Positions 32,658-42,933 of a stretch of DNA of 64,000 nucleotides are shown one piece after another. The DNA is from JALYUM01 sp036688685. GTDB lineage: Bacteria > Pseudomonadota > Gammaproteobacteria > Burkholderiales > Burkholderiaceae_D. Within the stretch, counting starts at the first letter, position 1; the number at the start of each line of letters is the position of its first letter. The stretch covers positions 257,880 to 321,879 of the forward strand of contig NZ_JAQQPS010000005.1 of the NCBI RefSeq assembly GCF_036688685.1. Reading direction: 5' to 3'. The position numbers and the translations under genes were made by a program. Under the pieces are notes generated by a model. The model was given only the letters and a program-made list of their open reading frames with translations. It was not told where the DNA came from and searched no databases.

Positions 32658-33605
32658 ATGAGCGCCGCACAGTTTGCTTTCCTGTCGATCGTCTTCGTCG
32701 TGATCGTGAGCCTGGCCGCCCTTGGCGTGTGGCTGTTCGCCCCGGACGTCTTGCGCGGGCGCCTGCAGCGCTTCCTGGGCCGCAAGACCGAGGCGCCCGC
32801 CCTGCAGGAGCCGGGCTGGGTCGAGCGGGTGGCGAGGCTGGCCCAGCCGTTGACCAAACTGTCGGTGCCGGAAGAGGGCTGGGAAAAATCGGCGTTGCGC
32901 ACCCGCTTCATGAATGCCGGCTGGCGCAATCCGGTCGCGCCGACACTGTACTTCGCGTCGAAGACCGCGCTGGCGCTGGGCATACCGGCCGTGATCGCGC
33001 TGCTGCTGGCCTTCACCCACTTGCCGCTGCCTGGCCTGCAAATGCTGCTGATATTCCTGGCCAGCGCGGCGTTTGGTTATTATTTGCCGAACGTCGTGCT
33101 GCACCGGATCGCGACACGGCGCCAGCGCGACATTTTTGAAACTCTGCCCGATGCGCTGGACCTGTTGACGGTGTGCGTCGAGGCGGGCCTGAGCCTGGAG
33201 CGTGCCATGGTCAAGGTCGCGGCCGAAATCCAGATCAGGAGCGTGCCGCTGGCCCACGAACTGCAACTGGTGCTGATGGAAATGCGCGCCGGCTTCACCA
33301 AGGAGAAAGCGCTGCGCAACTTCGCGCTGCGGGTCGGCATCGACGACATCGATGCCCTGGTGGCGATGCTGATCCAGTCCGAACGCTTCGGCACCAGCAT
33401 GGGCGATTCGCTGCGGGTGCATTCCGACAACCTGCGCCACAAGCGCCGCGTCATGGCCGAGGAATGTGCGGCCAAGATCGGCCTGAAACTCCTGTTTCCG
33501 CTGATTTTCTGCATTTTCCCGACCTTGCTGATGGTGCTGCTGGGACCGGCGGGTATCCAGATCAGCCGCACGCTGGGGCCGGCCATGTTGGGTGGCAACC
33601 CTTGA
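32658..33605 (+). CDS. tadC: Tad inner-membrane platform protein TadC
   Basis: 315 residues, with T2SF fold like TadB. N-terminal helix (FAFLSIVFVVIVSLAALGVWLF), helices near 95-140 (ALALGIPAVIALLLAFTHLP), the T2SF domain (about 155-270, FETLPDALDLLTVCVEAGLS, ALVAMLIQSERFGTSMGDSL) and a C-terminal helix (LLFPLIFCIFPTLLMVLLGP). It starts 10 bases after tadB with GAGG upstream. It overlaps the TTG start of the tadD gene by 4 bases. Confidence 0.92.
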   Translation: MSAAQFAFLSIVFVVIVSLAALGVWLFAPDVLRGRLQRFLGRKTEAPALQEPGWVERVARLAQPLTKLSVPEEGWEKSALRTRFMNAGWRNPVAPTLYFASKTALALGIPAVIALLLAFTHLPLPGLQMLLIFLASAAFGYYLPNVVLHRIATRRQRDIFETLPDALDLLTVCVEAGLSLERAMVKVAAEIQIRSVPLAHELQLVLMEMRAGFTKEKALRNFALRVGIDDIDALVAMLIQSERFGTSMGDSLRVHSDNLRHKRRVMAEECAAKIGLKLLFPLIFCIFPTLLMVLLGPAGIQISRTLGPAMLGGNP

Positions 33606-34513
33606 AGGCCGTGCGTACTCCCTGGTTGCGGGGCCGTCTGGGCGTGCTGTGCAGCGCGTGCCTGCTGCTCTCCTGCACATCGCTGGACCGTCCCATGACA
33701 TGGCCCGGTCTCGGCGCCGATGACGCCTACCTGATGGGCCGCCAGCACCAGTTGGCGCGCAGCAATGCGGAGGCGATCCGCCTGTACCGGACGGCTCTGC
33801 TGACCGATCCGCAGCACCTCAACGCGCGCAACGGCCTGGCGACGGCCCTGGCCGAGCAGGGCGACCTCAAGGCCGCCATCGCCCTCTGGGAAGGTTTGAC
33901 GGCGCAATTCGACCGTGCAGCCTGGTTATTCAGCAATCTTGGCTACGCCTATTACCTGGACGGCCAGTATGGCGCCGCGCAACAGGTGCAGCAGCGCGCC
34001 TGCCTGCTCGACCCGGCCAACGCGCAGGCCTGGCAGCGTCTGTCGGCGACGCTGGAAAAAATCGGCGACCTGGCGCGCGCGCTGCGCATGCAACGCCAGG
34101 GGCTGGCCCTGCTCAAACACGACGTGCGGGCCGATGCAGCTCTGGCAGACACGCCCGACGACGACTGGGCGAAAGTCACGCTGGTCACCGGCGCCGACGG
34201 TTTGCTGACCTTGCAGCGCAGCGATGTGGCGCCTGTCAGCGTGCCGGCATCGGCAACGCTCGATATCGCGAACGGTAACGGCGTGCCAGGCGCGGCCCGC
34301 GCCACCGCGCGGCGGGTGCGCGATCCGGCCCTGCGCGTGGTGCGGCTGAGTAACGAGGTCGGCTTTGGCGTACGGCGCACGCGCATCGAGTATCGACCAG
34401 CCTTGCTTGGGACCGCGCAGCGCCTGGCACAACAAGTGGCGCCGGACGCGGTACTGGTCGAAGCGCCACCAGGTTTGACGACCAGCTTGCGCCTGGTCCT
34501 CGGTCGCAATTAA
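33602..34513 (+). CDS. tadD: TadD-like TPR lipoprotein with LytR_C-like C-terminus
   Basis: 303 residues if the TTG at 33602 (TTGA overlap with the tadC stop) is used; a GTG at 33611 is an alternative. The lipoprotein signal is LGVLCSACLLLSCTS. Tetratricopeptide repeats follow (about 40-170, for example HLNARNGLATALAEQGDLKA, NAQAWQRLSATLEKIGDLAR). The last 90 residues (LDIANGNGVPGAARATARRV, then VVRLSNEVGFGVRRTRIEYR) look like a LytR_C domain, usually found in cell-wall proteins. TadD is needed for pilus assembly. Its stop overlaps the end of the convergent fdsD gene by 4 bases. Confidence 0.85.
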   Translation: MKAVRTPWLRGRLGVLCSACLLLSCTSLDRPMTWPGLGADDAYLMGRQHQLARSNAEAIRLYRTALLTDPQHLNARNGLATALAEQGDLKAAIALWEGLTAQFDRAAWLFSNLGYAYYLDGQYGAAQQVQQRACLLDPANAQAWQRLSATLEKIGDLARALRMQRQGLALLKHDVRADAALADTPDDDWAKVTLVTGADGLLTLQRSDVAPVSVPASATLDIANGNGVPGAARATARRVRDPALRVVRLSNEVGFGVRRTRIEYRPALLGTAQRLAQQVAPDAVLVEAPPGLTTSLRLVLGRN

Positions 34514-34764
34514 CCGGCGTCGCTGCCCGGCGGTGGTGGCGTGGCCCGCTCGCCGCGGTGCGCCGCAATCGCCTCCAGGACCAATGGCGATAGACCCGCG
34601 CCATGTTCCGCATCGATGTGGGCAAACAGCTGCTGGCGCATGCGCGGCGCCCAGAACCGTTTCAGATGACTGGCGATTTCCGTCGATGCCTCGGCGCGAT
34701 CCGGGTACGACGCAAAGAAGGTGCCGATCTGGTTGGCCATGGTGACCAGGTGTTCGATGTTCAT
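34510..34764 (-). CDS. fdsD: Formate dehydrogenase delta subunit FdsD
   Basis: 84 residues, MNIEHLVTMANQIGTFFASY then EIASHLKRFWAPRMRQQLFA, the conserved core of the small FdsD subunit. The tail is Ala/Pro-rich. It overlaps the stop of fdsA by 4 bases (ATGA). FdsD is cofactor-free and helps assembly or stability of the NAD-dependent formate dehydrogenase. It is the last gene of the operon, so the sequence order is fdsG-fdsB-fdsA-fdsD. Confidence 0.92.
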   Translation of the reverse strand: MNIEHLVTMANQIGTFFASYPDRAEASTEIASHLKRFWAPRMRQQLFAHIDAEHGAGLSPLVLEAIAAHRGERATPPPPGSDAG

Positions 34765-37607
34765 AGCGCAGCCGCCGTGTCTGCCAACTTCAATTGTTCT
34801 TCGTTGAACGTCGCGTATTCCAGCTGCCAGGCGGACTGCTGCTGCACCGGCATCACCTGCACCGCCGTCACCTTGTATTCAGGGCAGTTGGTGGCCCAGT
34901 CGGAATTCTCGGTGGTGATGACATTCGCGCCCGATTCGGGGAAGTGGAAGGTGGTGTAGACCACGCCGGGCTGCATGCGTTCGGTGACCTGGGCGCGCAA
35001 CACCGTCTCGCCGGCGCGGCTGTGAATGCCGACCCATGCGCCATCCTCGATGCCGCGCTCCTCGGCATCGTGCGGATGGATCTCCAGGCGGTCTTCGGCA
35101 TGCCAGCGCACGTTCTCGGTCCTTCTGGTTTGCGCCCCCACGTTGTACTGGGACAGGATGCGACCGGTCGTCAAAATCAGCGGATATTTTTTCGTCACTT
35201 TTTCATCGGTGGCGACATATTGCGTGATGATGAAGCGCCCCTTGCCGCGCACGAAGGCGTCCATATGCATGGTCGGCGTGCCGTCCGGCGCCAGGTCGTT
35301 GACAGGCCACTGCAGGCTGCCCATCTGGTCGAGCCGCGCGTAACTCACGCCCGCAAAGGTCGGTGTCAGGCGCGCGATTTCATCCATGATCTCGGACGGA
35401 TGCGTGTACGTCATCGGGTAGCCAAGGCGGTTCGACAGCGCCACCGTCACTTCCCAGTCGGCGTAACCAGCCTGCGGCGGCATCACCTTGCGCACGCGCG
35501 AGATGCGCCGCTCCGCATTCGTGAACGTGCCGTCCTTTTCCAGGAACGAGGAACCGGGCAGCAGCACGTGCGCATACTTGGCGGTCTCGTTTAAAAAAAT
35601 GTCCTGCACCACGATGCATTCCATCGCCGCCAGCGCGGCCGTGACGTGCTGCGTGTTCGGGTCGGACTGGACGATGTCCTCGCCCTGGCAGTACAGGCCC
35701 ATGAAGCTGCCGTCGAGTGCCGCTTCGAACATGTTCGGGATGCGCAGGCCGGGTTCGGCCTGCAGTTCGACGCCCCACGCCGCTTCGAACTGCATGCGCA
35801 CGGTGCTGTCTGACACATGGCGGTAGCCGGGCAGTTCGTGCGGGAAGGAGCCGATGTCGCACGAGCCCTGCACATTGTTCTGGCCGCGCAGCGGATTGAC
35901 GCCGACGCCGTCGCGCCCGATGTTCCCGGTCGCCATCGCGAGGTTGGCGATGCCCATCACGGCGGTCGAGCCTTGCGCGTGTTCCGTCACGCCCAGGCCA
36001 TAATAAATGGCGCCGTTGCCGGCCGCGGCAAACAGGCGCGCCGCTTCGCGTACCTGCTGCGCCGGCACGCCGGTGATCGCTGCCATCTGCTCGGGAGAAT
36101 TTTCGGGCTGGAGCACAAAAGCGCGCCACTGGTCGAACGCGCGCGCGTCGCAGCGCGCGGCGATGAATGCTTCGTCCAACAAACCTTCGCTGACAATCAC
36201 GTGGGCCAGCGAACTGACCATGGCCACATTCGTCCCCGGGCGCAGTTGCAGGTGATACTGCGCTTCGATGTGGGGCGATTTCACCAGGTCGATACGGCGC
36301 GGATCGATGACGATCAATTTCGCGCCCTGGCGTAGGCGCTTCTTCATGCGCGAAGCGAACACCGGGTGGCCATCGGTGGGATTGGCGCCGATGACCATGA
36401 TGACGTCGGCCTGTTCCACCGATTTGAAGGTTTGCGTGCCGGCCGATTCGCCCAGCGTCTGTTTTAAGCCGTAGCCGGTGGGCGAGTGGCACACGCGCGC
36501 GCAGGTGTCGACGTTGTTGTTGCCGAAGGCCGCGCGCACCAGCTTTTGTACGAGATAACCTTCTTCGTTGGTGCAGCGCGACGAGACGATGCCGCCGATC
36601 GCATCGACGCCATGTTTGGCCTGGATGCGCCTGAATTCGGACGCCGCGTAATCGAGCGCTTCATCCCACGACACCTCACGCCACGGATCGGTGATTTTAG
36701 CGCGGATCATCGGCTTCGTGATGCGGTCCTTGTGCGTCGCATAGCCCCAGGCGAAGCGGCCCTTGACGCAGGCATGGCCTTCGTTGGCCTTGCCGGTTTT
36801 GGTGGGCACCATGCGCACCACTTGGTTGCCTTTCATTTCGGCGTCGAGCGAGCAGCCCACGCCGCAGTAGGCGCAGGTGGTGGTGATCTTGTGTTCGGCC
36901 TGGCCCAGCCAGATGATGGATTTTTCGGTCAGTGTCGCGGTGGGGCAGGCCTCCACGCAGGCGCCGCACGAGACGCATTCGGACGCCATGAACGTTTCGT
37001 CCTGGCCGGCCGAGACGCGCGCATCGAACCCGCGGCCGGAGATGGTCAAGGCGAAGGTGCCCTGGGTTTCTTCGCAGGCGCGCACGCAGCGGTTGCAGAC
37101 GATGCATTTGGACGAGTCGAACGTGAAGTAGGGATTCGATTCATCTTTTTTGAGCGCCAGGTGATTCGCGCCGTCGTACCCATAACGTACTTCGCGCAGG
37201 CCGGTTACGCCGGCCATGTCCTGCAGTTCGCAGTTGCCGTTGGCCGGGCAGGTGAGGCAGTCGAGCGGGTGGTCGGAGATGTACAGCTCCATCACGCCCT
37301 TCCTCAACTGCTGCAGTTTGTTCGACTGTGTGCGCACCACCATCCCTGCTTCGACCGGCGTCGTGCACGATGCCGGATAGCCGCGCCGCCCTTCGATTTC
37401 GACCAGGCACAGTCGGCATGAGCCGAACGGCTCGAGGCTGTCGGTGGCGCACAGTTTCGGGATGTTAATGGCGCCGAGTGCCGCCGCGCGCATGACCGAC
37501 GTGCCGGCGGGGACGGTCACCGCGCTGCCGTCGATGGTCAAGGTAATCAATTCGGTGGCCAGGCTGATGGGCGTGCCGAGGTCGCGGCTGAGGATCGTTT
37601 CGATCAT
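34761..37607 (-). CDS. fdsA: NAD-dependent formate dehydrogenase alpha (catalytic) subunit FdsA
   Basis: 948 residues. An N-terminal [2Fe-2S] domain (Cys in KLCATDS, GSCRLCLV and ASCTTPV) is followed by a His-Cys3 cluster (DHPLDCLTCPANGNC), two [4Fe-4S] ferredoxin clusters (CIVCNRCVRAC, CVSCGACVEACP), a further cluster (CAYCGVGC, HACVKG) and the bis-MGD molybdopterin domain. The catalytic Cys-His pair is visible in CARVCHSPTGYG (about residue 378-379), so this is a molybdenum or tungsten formate dehydrogenase. It oxidises formate to CO2 and passes electrons to FdsB. It starts 9 bases after fdsB. Confidence 0.95.
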   Translation of the reverse strand: MIETILSRDLGTPISLATELITLTIDGSAVTVPAGTSVMRAAALGAINIPKLCATDSLEPFGSCRLCLVEIEGRRGYPASCTTPVEAGMVVRTQSNKLQQLRKGVMELYISDHPLDCLTCPANGNCELQDMAGVTGLREVRYGYDGANHLALKKDESNPYFTFDSSKCIVCNRCVRACEETQGTFALTISGRGFDARVSAGQDETFMASECVSCGACVEACPTATLTEKSIIWLGQAEHKITTTCAYCGVGCSLDAEMKGNQVVRMVPTKTGKANEGHACVKGRFAWGYATHKDRITKPMIRAKITDPWREVSWDEALDYAASEFRRIQAKHGVDAIGGIVSSRCTNEEGYLVQKLVRAAFGNNNVDTCARVCHSPTGYGLKQTLGESAGTQTFKSVEQADVIMVIGANPTDGHPVFASRMKKRLRQGAKLIVIDPRRIDLVKSPHIEAQYHLQLRPGTNVAMVSSLAHVIVSEGLLDEAFIAARCDARAFDQWRAFVLQPENSPEQMAAITGVPAQQVREAARLFAAAGNGAIYYGLGVTEHAQGSTAVMGIANLAMATGNIGRDGVGVNPLRGQNNVQGSCDIGSFPHELPGYRHVSDSTVRMQFEAAWGVELQAEPGLRIPNMFEAALDGSFMGLYCQGEDIVQSDPNTQHVTAALAAMECIVVQDIFLNETAKYAHVLLPGSSFLEKDGTFTNAERRISRVRKVMPPQAGYADWEVTVALSNRLGYPMTYTHPSEIMDEIARLTPTFAGVSYARLDQMGSLQWPVNDLAPDGTPTMHMDAFVRGKGRFIITQYVATDEKVTKKYPLILTTGRILSQYNVGAQTRRTENVRWHAEDRLEIHPHDAEERGIEDGAWVGIHSRAGETVLRAQVTERMQPGVVYTTFHFPESGANVITTENSDWATNCPEYKVTAVQVMPVQQQSAWQLEYATFNEEQLKLADTAAAL

Positions 37608-37616
37608 GATGTTCTC

Positions 37617-39166
<1,550 letters not shown>

Positions 39167-39170
<4 letters not shown>

Positions 39171-39634
39171 GCCGGCTCCTCCAGGCGCGCAACGATTCTG
39201 TCAAAGCGCGCGGGCGTGACGCGCGCGTGCACGACGTCGCCCACCATCATCGCCGGCGCCGTCGCGCATTGGCCCAGGCAGTACACCGGCTCCAGTGCGA
39301 AACTGCCATGCCGACCATGCAGGCTGCAACCGAGCGCCTGCTCGGCGTGGGCCAGCAGCGCGTCGGCGCCCATGCTCTGGCAGGCTTCGGCCCGGCACAG
39401 CTGCACCACATGGCGCGCCGGCGCCGTGCTGCGGAAGTGGTGGTAGAAGGTGAGCACGCCATGCACTTCGGCGCGCGACAGGTTGAACGACGCCGCGATC
39501 GCCGCCACCGTTTCGGTCGGGATGAAGCCGAGCGTGTCCTGGATAGCATGCAGGGTGGGCAGCAGCTGGTCGGGGCCGGCCGTGCGCGCAGCGAGGATGG
39601 CGTCGACCCTGGCTTCGGGTGAGATGGGATGCAT
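39167..39634 (-). CDS. fdsG: NAD-dependent formate dehydrogenase gamma subunit FdsG
   Basis: 155 residues of the NuoE/thioredoxin-like [2Fe-2S] family. The cluster ligands are Cys in CRAEACQSMG (about 85-90) and CLGQCATAPAMMV (about 126-130). The N-terminal helical part contains LLPTLHAIQDTLGFIPTETV. It is the first gene of the fds operon; its 115-base upstream region is shared with the divergent fdsR gene. Confidence 0.93.
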
Positions 39635-39658
39635 CGTGTCTCCTGTTGACTGTCTTGA

Positions 39659-39678
39659 ATATGTTCCTTAAAACATAT
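39659..39678. promoter_or_regulatory. Palindrome in the fdsG-fdsR intergenic region
   Basis: ATATGTT-6-AACATAT is a perfect 7-bp inverted repeat between the divergent fdsG and fdsR genes, about 25-45 bases before fdsG. It is a candidate FdsR operator or core promoter region. Confidence 0.5.
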
Positions 39679-39749
39679 ATAAATCACGACAGATTGTTTT
39701 TATTTACAGTAGCACCCAATAAAAACGGATTCAATATGAACAGTTTTGC

Positions 39750-40808
39750 ATGAAGGTTGAAATCCAGCCGAACTGGGCGTTGCGCGGCGACGACGGCGTG
39801 GCCACCGCCTTGCCGGCGCTGCTGGCGCTGCTGGCGGCGGTCGACCAACTGGGCAGCATTACCCGGGCGGCGGCGGCATGCGGCTATTCCTACCGCCACG
39901 CGTGGGGCTTGCTGCGCGCGTTCAGCACCCAGTTCGGCGCCGAGCTGGTGGTCAAGGTGCGCGGCAGCGGCACGGTGCTGTCGCCGTTGGCCGAAAAGCT
40001 GCTGTGGGCCGACAAACGCATCGCAGCGCGCCTGACGCCGCTGCTCGACAGCCTGGCCTCCGAACTGCAGCAGGAACTGGCCAGCGTGCTGCCCAACCCG
40101 GCGCCGCAGGCGCTGCGCATCCACGCCTCACACGGCTTCGCGATTGCCGCGCTGGTGGCGCAACTGGCGCAGCAGGGCATCGCGGTCGACGTCAAATATC
40201 GCGGCAGTACCGAAGCGGTGGCAGCGCTGGCGCGCGGCGAATGCGACCTGGCCGGCTTCCACATCCCGGTGGGCGAACTGAGCGCGGCGGCGGCCAGCAG
40301 CTACACGCACTGGCTGCGGCCGAAGCAGCACGCGCTGCTGCACCTGGCCTGTCGCACCCAGGGCATCTTTGTCGCGAAGGGCAACCCGCTCAGCATCGCC
40401 GGCCTGGCCGGCCTGGCCCAGCCGGGGCTGCGCTTCGTGAACCGCCAGCACGGTTCCGGCACGCGCGTGCTGCTCGACCTGCTGCTGGCCGGCGCCGGCG
40501 TCGACAAGGCCGCCATTGCCGGCTATGACAGCGCCGAATTCACGCATGCAGCGGTGGCCGCGTTCGTCGCCAGCGGCATGGCCGACGCCGGCTTCGGCGT
40601 CGAAACGGCGGCGCGCCGCTTCCAGCTCGATTTTCTGCCCGTCATCCGCGAACAGTATTTTCTGGCCTGCCGCCTTGACGCCCTGGGCACGCCCATGCTG
40701 CGCGCTGCGCAAGAGGTCATGACCAGTGCCGCGTTCAAGCAAACGATTGCCGCCTTGCCCGGTTACGACGGCGCGCTGTGCGGCACGCAAGTGCCCATGA
40801 TTTTTTGA
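39750..40808 (+). CDS. fdsR: FdsR-like regulator of formate dehydrogenase
   Basis: 352 residues. The N-terminus is a LysR/ModE-type winged helix-turn-helix (LLAAVDQLGSITRAAAACGY, then SYRHAWGLLRAFSTQFGAEL, about 25-70). The rest is a periplasmic-binding-protein-like domain (about 110-340: LRIHASHGFAIAALVAQLAQ, YRGSTEAVAALARGECDLAG, FVNRQHGSGTRVLLDLLLAG) of the PF12727 type that binds oxyanions in other proteins. It is divergent from fdsG. In Cupriavidus the homologous FdsR controls the fds operon in response to formate. Confidence 0.85.
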   Translation: MKVEIQPNWALRGDDGVATALPALLALLAAVDQLGSITRAAAACGYSYRHAWGLLRAFSTQFGAELVVKVRGSGTVLSPLAEKLLWADKRIAARLTPLLDSLASELQQELASVLPNPAPQALRIHASHGFAIAALVAQLAQQGIAVDVKYRGSTEAVAALARGECDLAGFHIPVGELSAAAASSYTHWLRPKQHALLHLACRTQGIFVAKGNPLSIAGLAGLAQPGLRFVNRQHGSGTRVLLDLLLAGAGVDKAAIAGYDSAEFTHAAVAAFVASGMADAGFGVETAARRFQLDFLPVIREQYFLACRLDALGTPMLRAAQEVMTSAAFKQTIAALPGYDGALCGTQVPMIF

Positions 40809-40980
40809 AGCAAGAACTGCGAAACGTCAAACTTTTGTAATTTAAGGTGATCTGCGCAGAACAAAAGAGTATTCTCGGTCAATGAGCATGTCATTTACAT
40901 CAATGCGATAACAGTCCATAAAAATGGCGCCGCCGCGCGGGAAACCAGCGCGGCGACAGCCACCGGACCGAGGAGACAGC

Positions 40981-42933
40981 ATGAGCAATTTTGCCGCGGA
41001 GCACGGCAACCGAGTGCGTTCTATCGTCCAGCGTCGTAGCGGGCGTGAATCGTCGACAGTGGCTGCCGGCGGCAGTTGCATCACCAAGTCATGGGTCCGC
41101 TGCCTGAACGATTACCGGCTCGACCCCGACAGCCACCACGATCCCGAAGTCGTCAGCCACATCGAACTGCAGGCGCGCCAGGACGGCCTGGCCGACCTGC
41201 GCACGGTGGCCGAAGCCGAAATGGCGAACCTGTACCAGCAACTGGCCGGTTCCGGCTACGCCATCATGCTGACCGACCGCGACGGCGTGCTGCTGAACTT
41301 TTTCGGCGACCCCGGTTTCACCCACGCCGCTTCCAGAACCGGCCTGATGCAAGGCGCCATCTGGAGCGAACGGGTGCAGGGGACCAACGGCATGGGCACC
41401 TGCCTGGTCGAACGGCGCCCGATTTCCGTGCACCAGGAAGAGCATTATTTATCGCGTAATATCGGCCTGTCCTGTTCGGCTGCGCCCATCTTCAACCATG
41501 GCGGCGAACTGGTGGCGGTGCTGGACGCATCCGGCGAATCGCGCCTGGCCCAGCAGCACACGCTGGCGCTGGTCAGCGCCTCGGTGCAAATGATCGAAAA
41601 CCGCGTTTTTTTGCACCAGTTCCGCGACAACTACATCCTGCGTTTCCACAACCGGCCGGAATTTGTCGGCACCCTCAGTGAAGGCGCGATCGCCCTGAGC
41701 GGCAGCGGCCAGGTGCTGGCGGCGACGCGGCGCGCCTTGCTGCTGCTGGGCTTCCCCGGCCCGGCCGATGTGGTGGGACGCGATATCACCGAGCTGTTCA
41801 ATATTTCGTTTGCCGGCCTGGTCGATTGCAGCGTCAAAAAGGCATTTCATCCCGTGCCGATTTTCGAGAACCGCAACGGCGCGCGTTTTTTTGCGGTCAG
41901 CTATGCCCCCGTGCCGGTCCAGCGCGCCACGCGCCAGCCAGCAGCTCCGGCGGCTGAGAATGCCCTCGACCGCCTGCACTTTGGCGACCCGCAACTGCTG
42001 CACAACGTGCAAATCGCCCAGCGTGTCGTCGAGCGCAATGTGCCGGTCATGCTGCTGGGCGAAACCGGTACCGGCAAGGAAGTGTTTGCGCAGGCGCTGC
42101 ACCGCTCCGGCAGTCGCGCCAGTCAACCTTTTGTGGCCATCAATTGCGCATCGATTCCGGAAGCGCTGATCGAAAGCGAACTGTTCGGCTACGTGCCGGG
42201 CGCCTTCACGGGGGCGCGCAAGGAGGGCCACGCCGGCAAGATCCTGCATGCGAACGGCGGCACCCTGTTCCTCGATGAAATCGGCGACATGCCGGTGGCG
42301 CTGCAAACGCGTTTGCTGCGCGTGATCGAGGAACGCGAAGTGGTGCCGCTCGGCGGCGAGGTGCCGGTGAAACTCGACATTCGCCTGATCAGCGCCACCC
42401 ACTGCGACTTGCAGGCGCGCATCGCCGCGAAAGAATTCCGCGAAGACCTGTTTTATCGCTTGCACGGGGTCAGCATCACGATGCCGCCACTGCGTGCCCG
42501 CACCGACCGGCGCGAACTGATCCTGCACCTGGCCGTGCAAGAAAGCGAAAGCGACGCGGCCGTCGTGCTGGACGAGCCCTTGCTGGCGGCACTGGAACAC
42601 CATCCTTGGCCAGGCAATTTGCGCCAGCTGCGTCACATGCTGCGCAGCATGATTGCGCTGCGCGAAACCGACTTGCTGACGCTCGACGACTTGCCGCCGG
42701 AGTTTGCCGCACTGGTGCCGGCCACAGCGGCTGCGGCGGCGCCGGACGCCGATCCTGCCACCGAGCTCAATCCGCTCGAGTGCGCCGAACGCCAGGCGCT
42801 GGTGCTGGAACTGACGCGCCACGGCTGGAATATGTCGACGCTGGCCCGGCAACTCAAAATCAGCCGCAACACGTTATATCGCAAGGTGCAGCGCCTGAAT
42901 ATCACCAATCCGGCCAAGGCTGTCCTGCACTGA
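40981..42933 (+). CDS. Sigma-54-dependent Fis-family activator (AcoR type)
   Basis: 650 residues from ATG 40981 with GAGGAG upstream. N-terminal GAF domain (about 80-210, NGMGTCLVERRPISVHQEEH), a PAS-like linker, then an AAA+ central domain: Walker A LLGETGTGKEVFAQALH near 358-374, the sigma-54 contact loop GAFTGA near 406, Walker B FLDEIGDMP near 430. A Fis-type HTH ends it (MSTLARQLKISRNTLYRKVQ, about 617-636). It resembles AcoR/AcxR enhancer-binding proteins of alcohol and acetoin catabolism. It is next to the fds and xox genes. A sigma-54 promoter precedes frmA, so control of methanol/formaldehyde genes is likely. Confidence 0.9.
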   Translation: MSNFAAEHGNRVRSIVQRRSGRESSTVAAGGSCITKSWVRCLNDYRLDPDSHHDPEVVSHIELQARQDGLADLRTVAEAEMANLYQQLAGSGYAIMLTDRDGVLLNFFGDPGFTHAASRTGLMQGAIWSERVQGTNGMGTCLVERRPISVHQEEHYLSRNIGLSCSAAPIFNHGGELVAVLDASGESRLAQQHTLALVSASVQMIENRVFLHQFRDNYILRFHNRPEFVGTLSEGAIALSGSGQVLAATRRALLLLGFPGPADVVGRDITELFNISFAGLVDCSVKKAFHPVPIFENRNGARFFAVSYAPVPVQRATRQPAAPAAENALDRLHFGDPQLLHNVQIAQRVVERNVPVMLLGETGTGKEVFAQALHRSGSRASQPFVAINCASIPEALIESELFGYVPGAFTGARKEGHAGKILHANGGTLFLDEIGDMPVALQTRLLRVIEEREVVPLGGEVPVKLDIRLISATHCDLQARIAAKEFREDLFYRLHGVSITMPPLRARTDRRELILHLAVQESESDAAVVLDEPLLAALEHHPWPGNLRQLRHMLRSMIALRETDLLTLDDLPPEFAALVPATAAAAAPDADPATELNPLECAERQALVLELTRHGWNMSTLARQLKISRNTLYRKVQRLNITNPAKAVLH

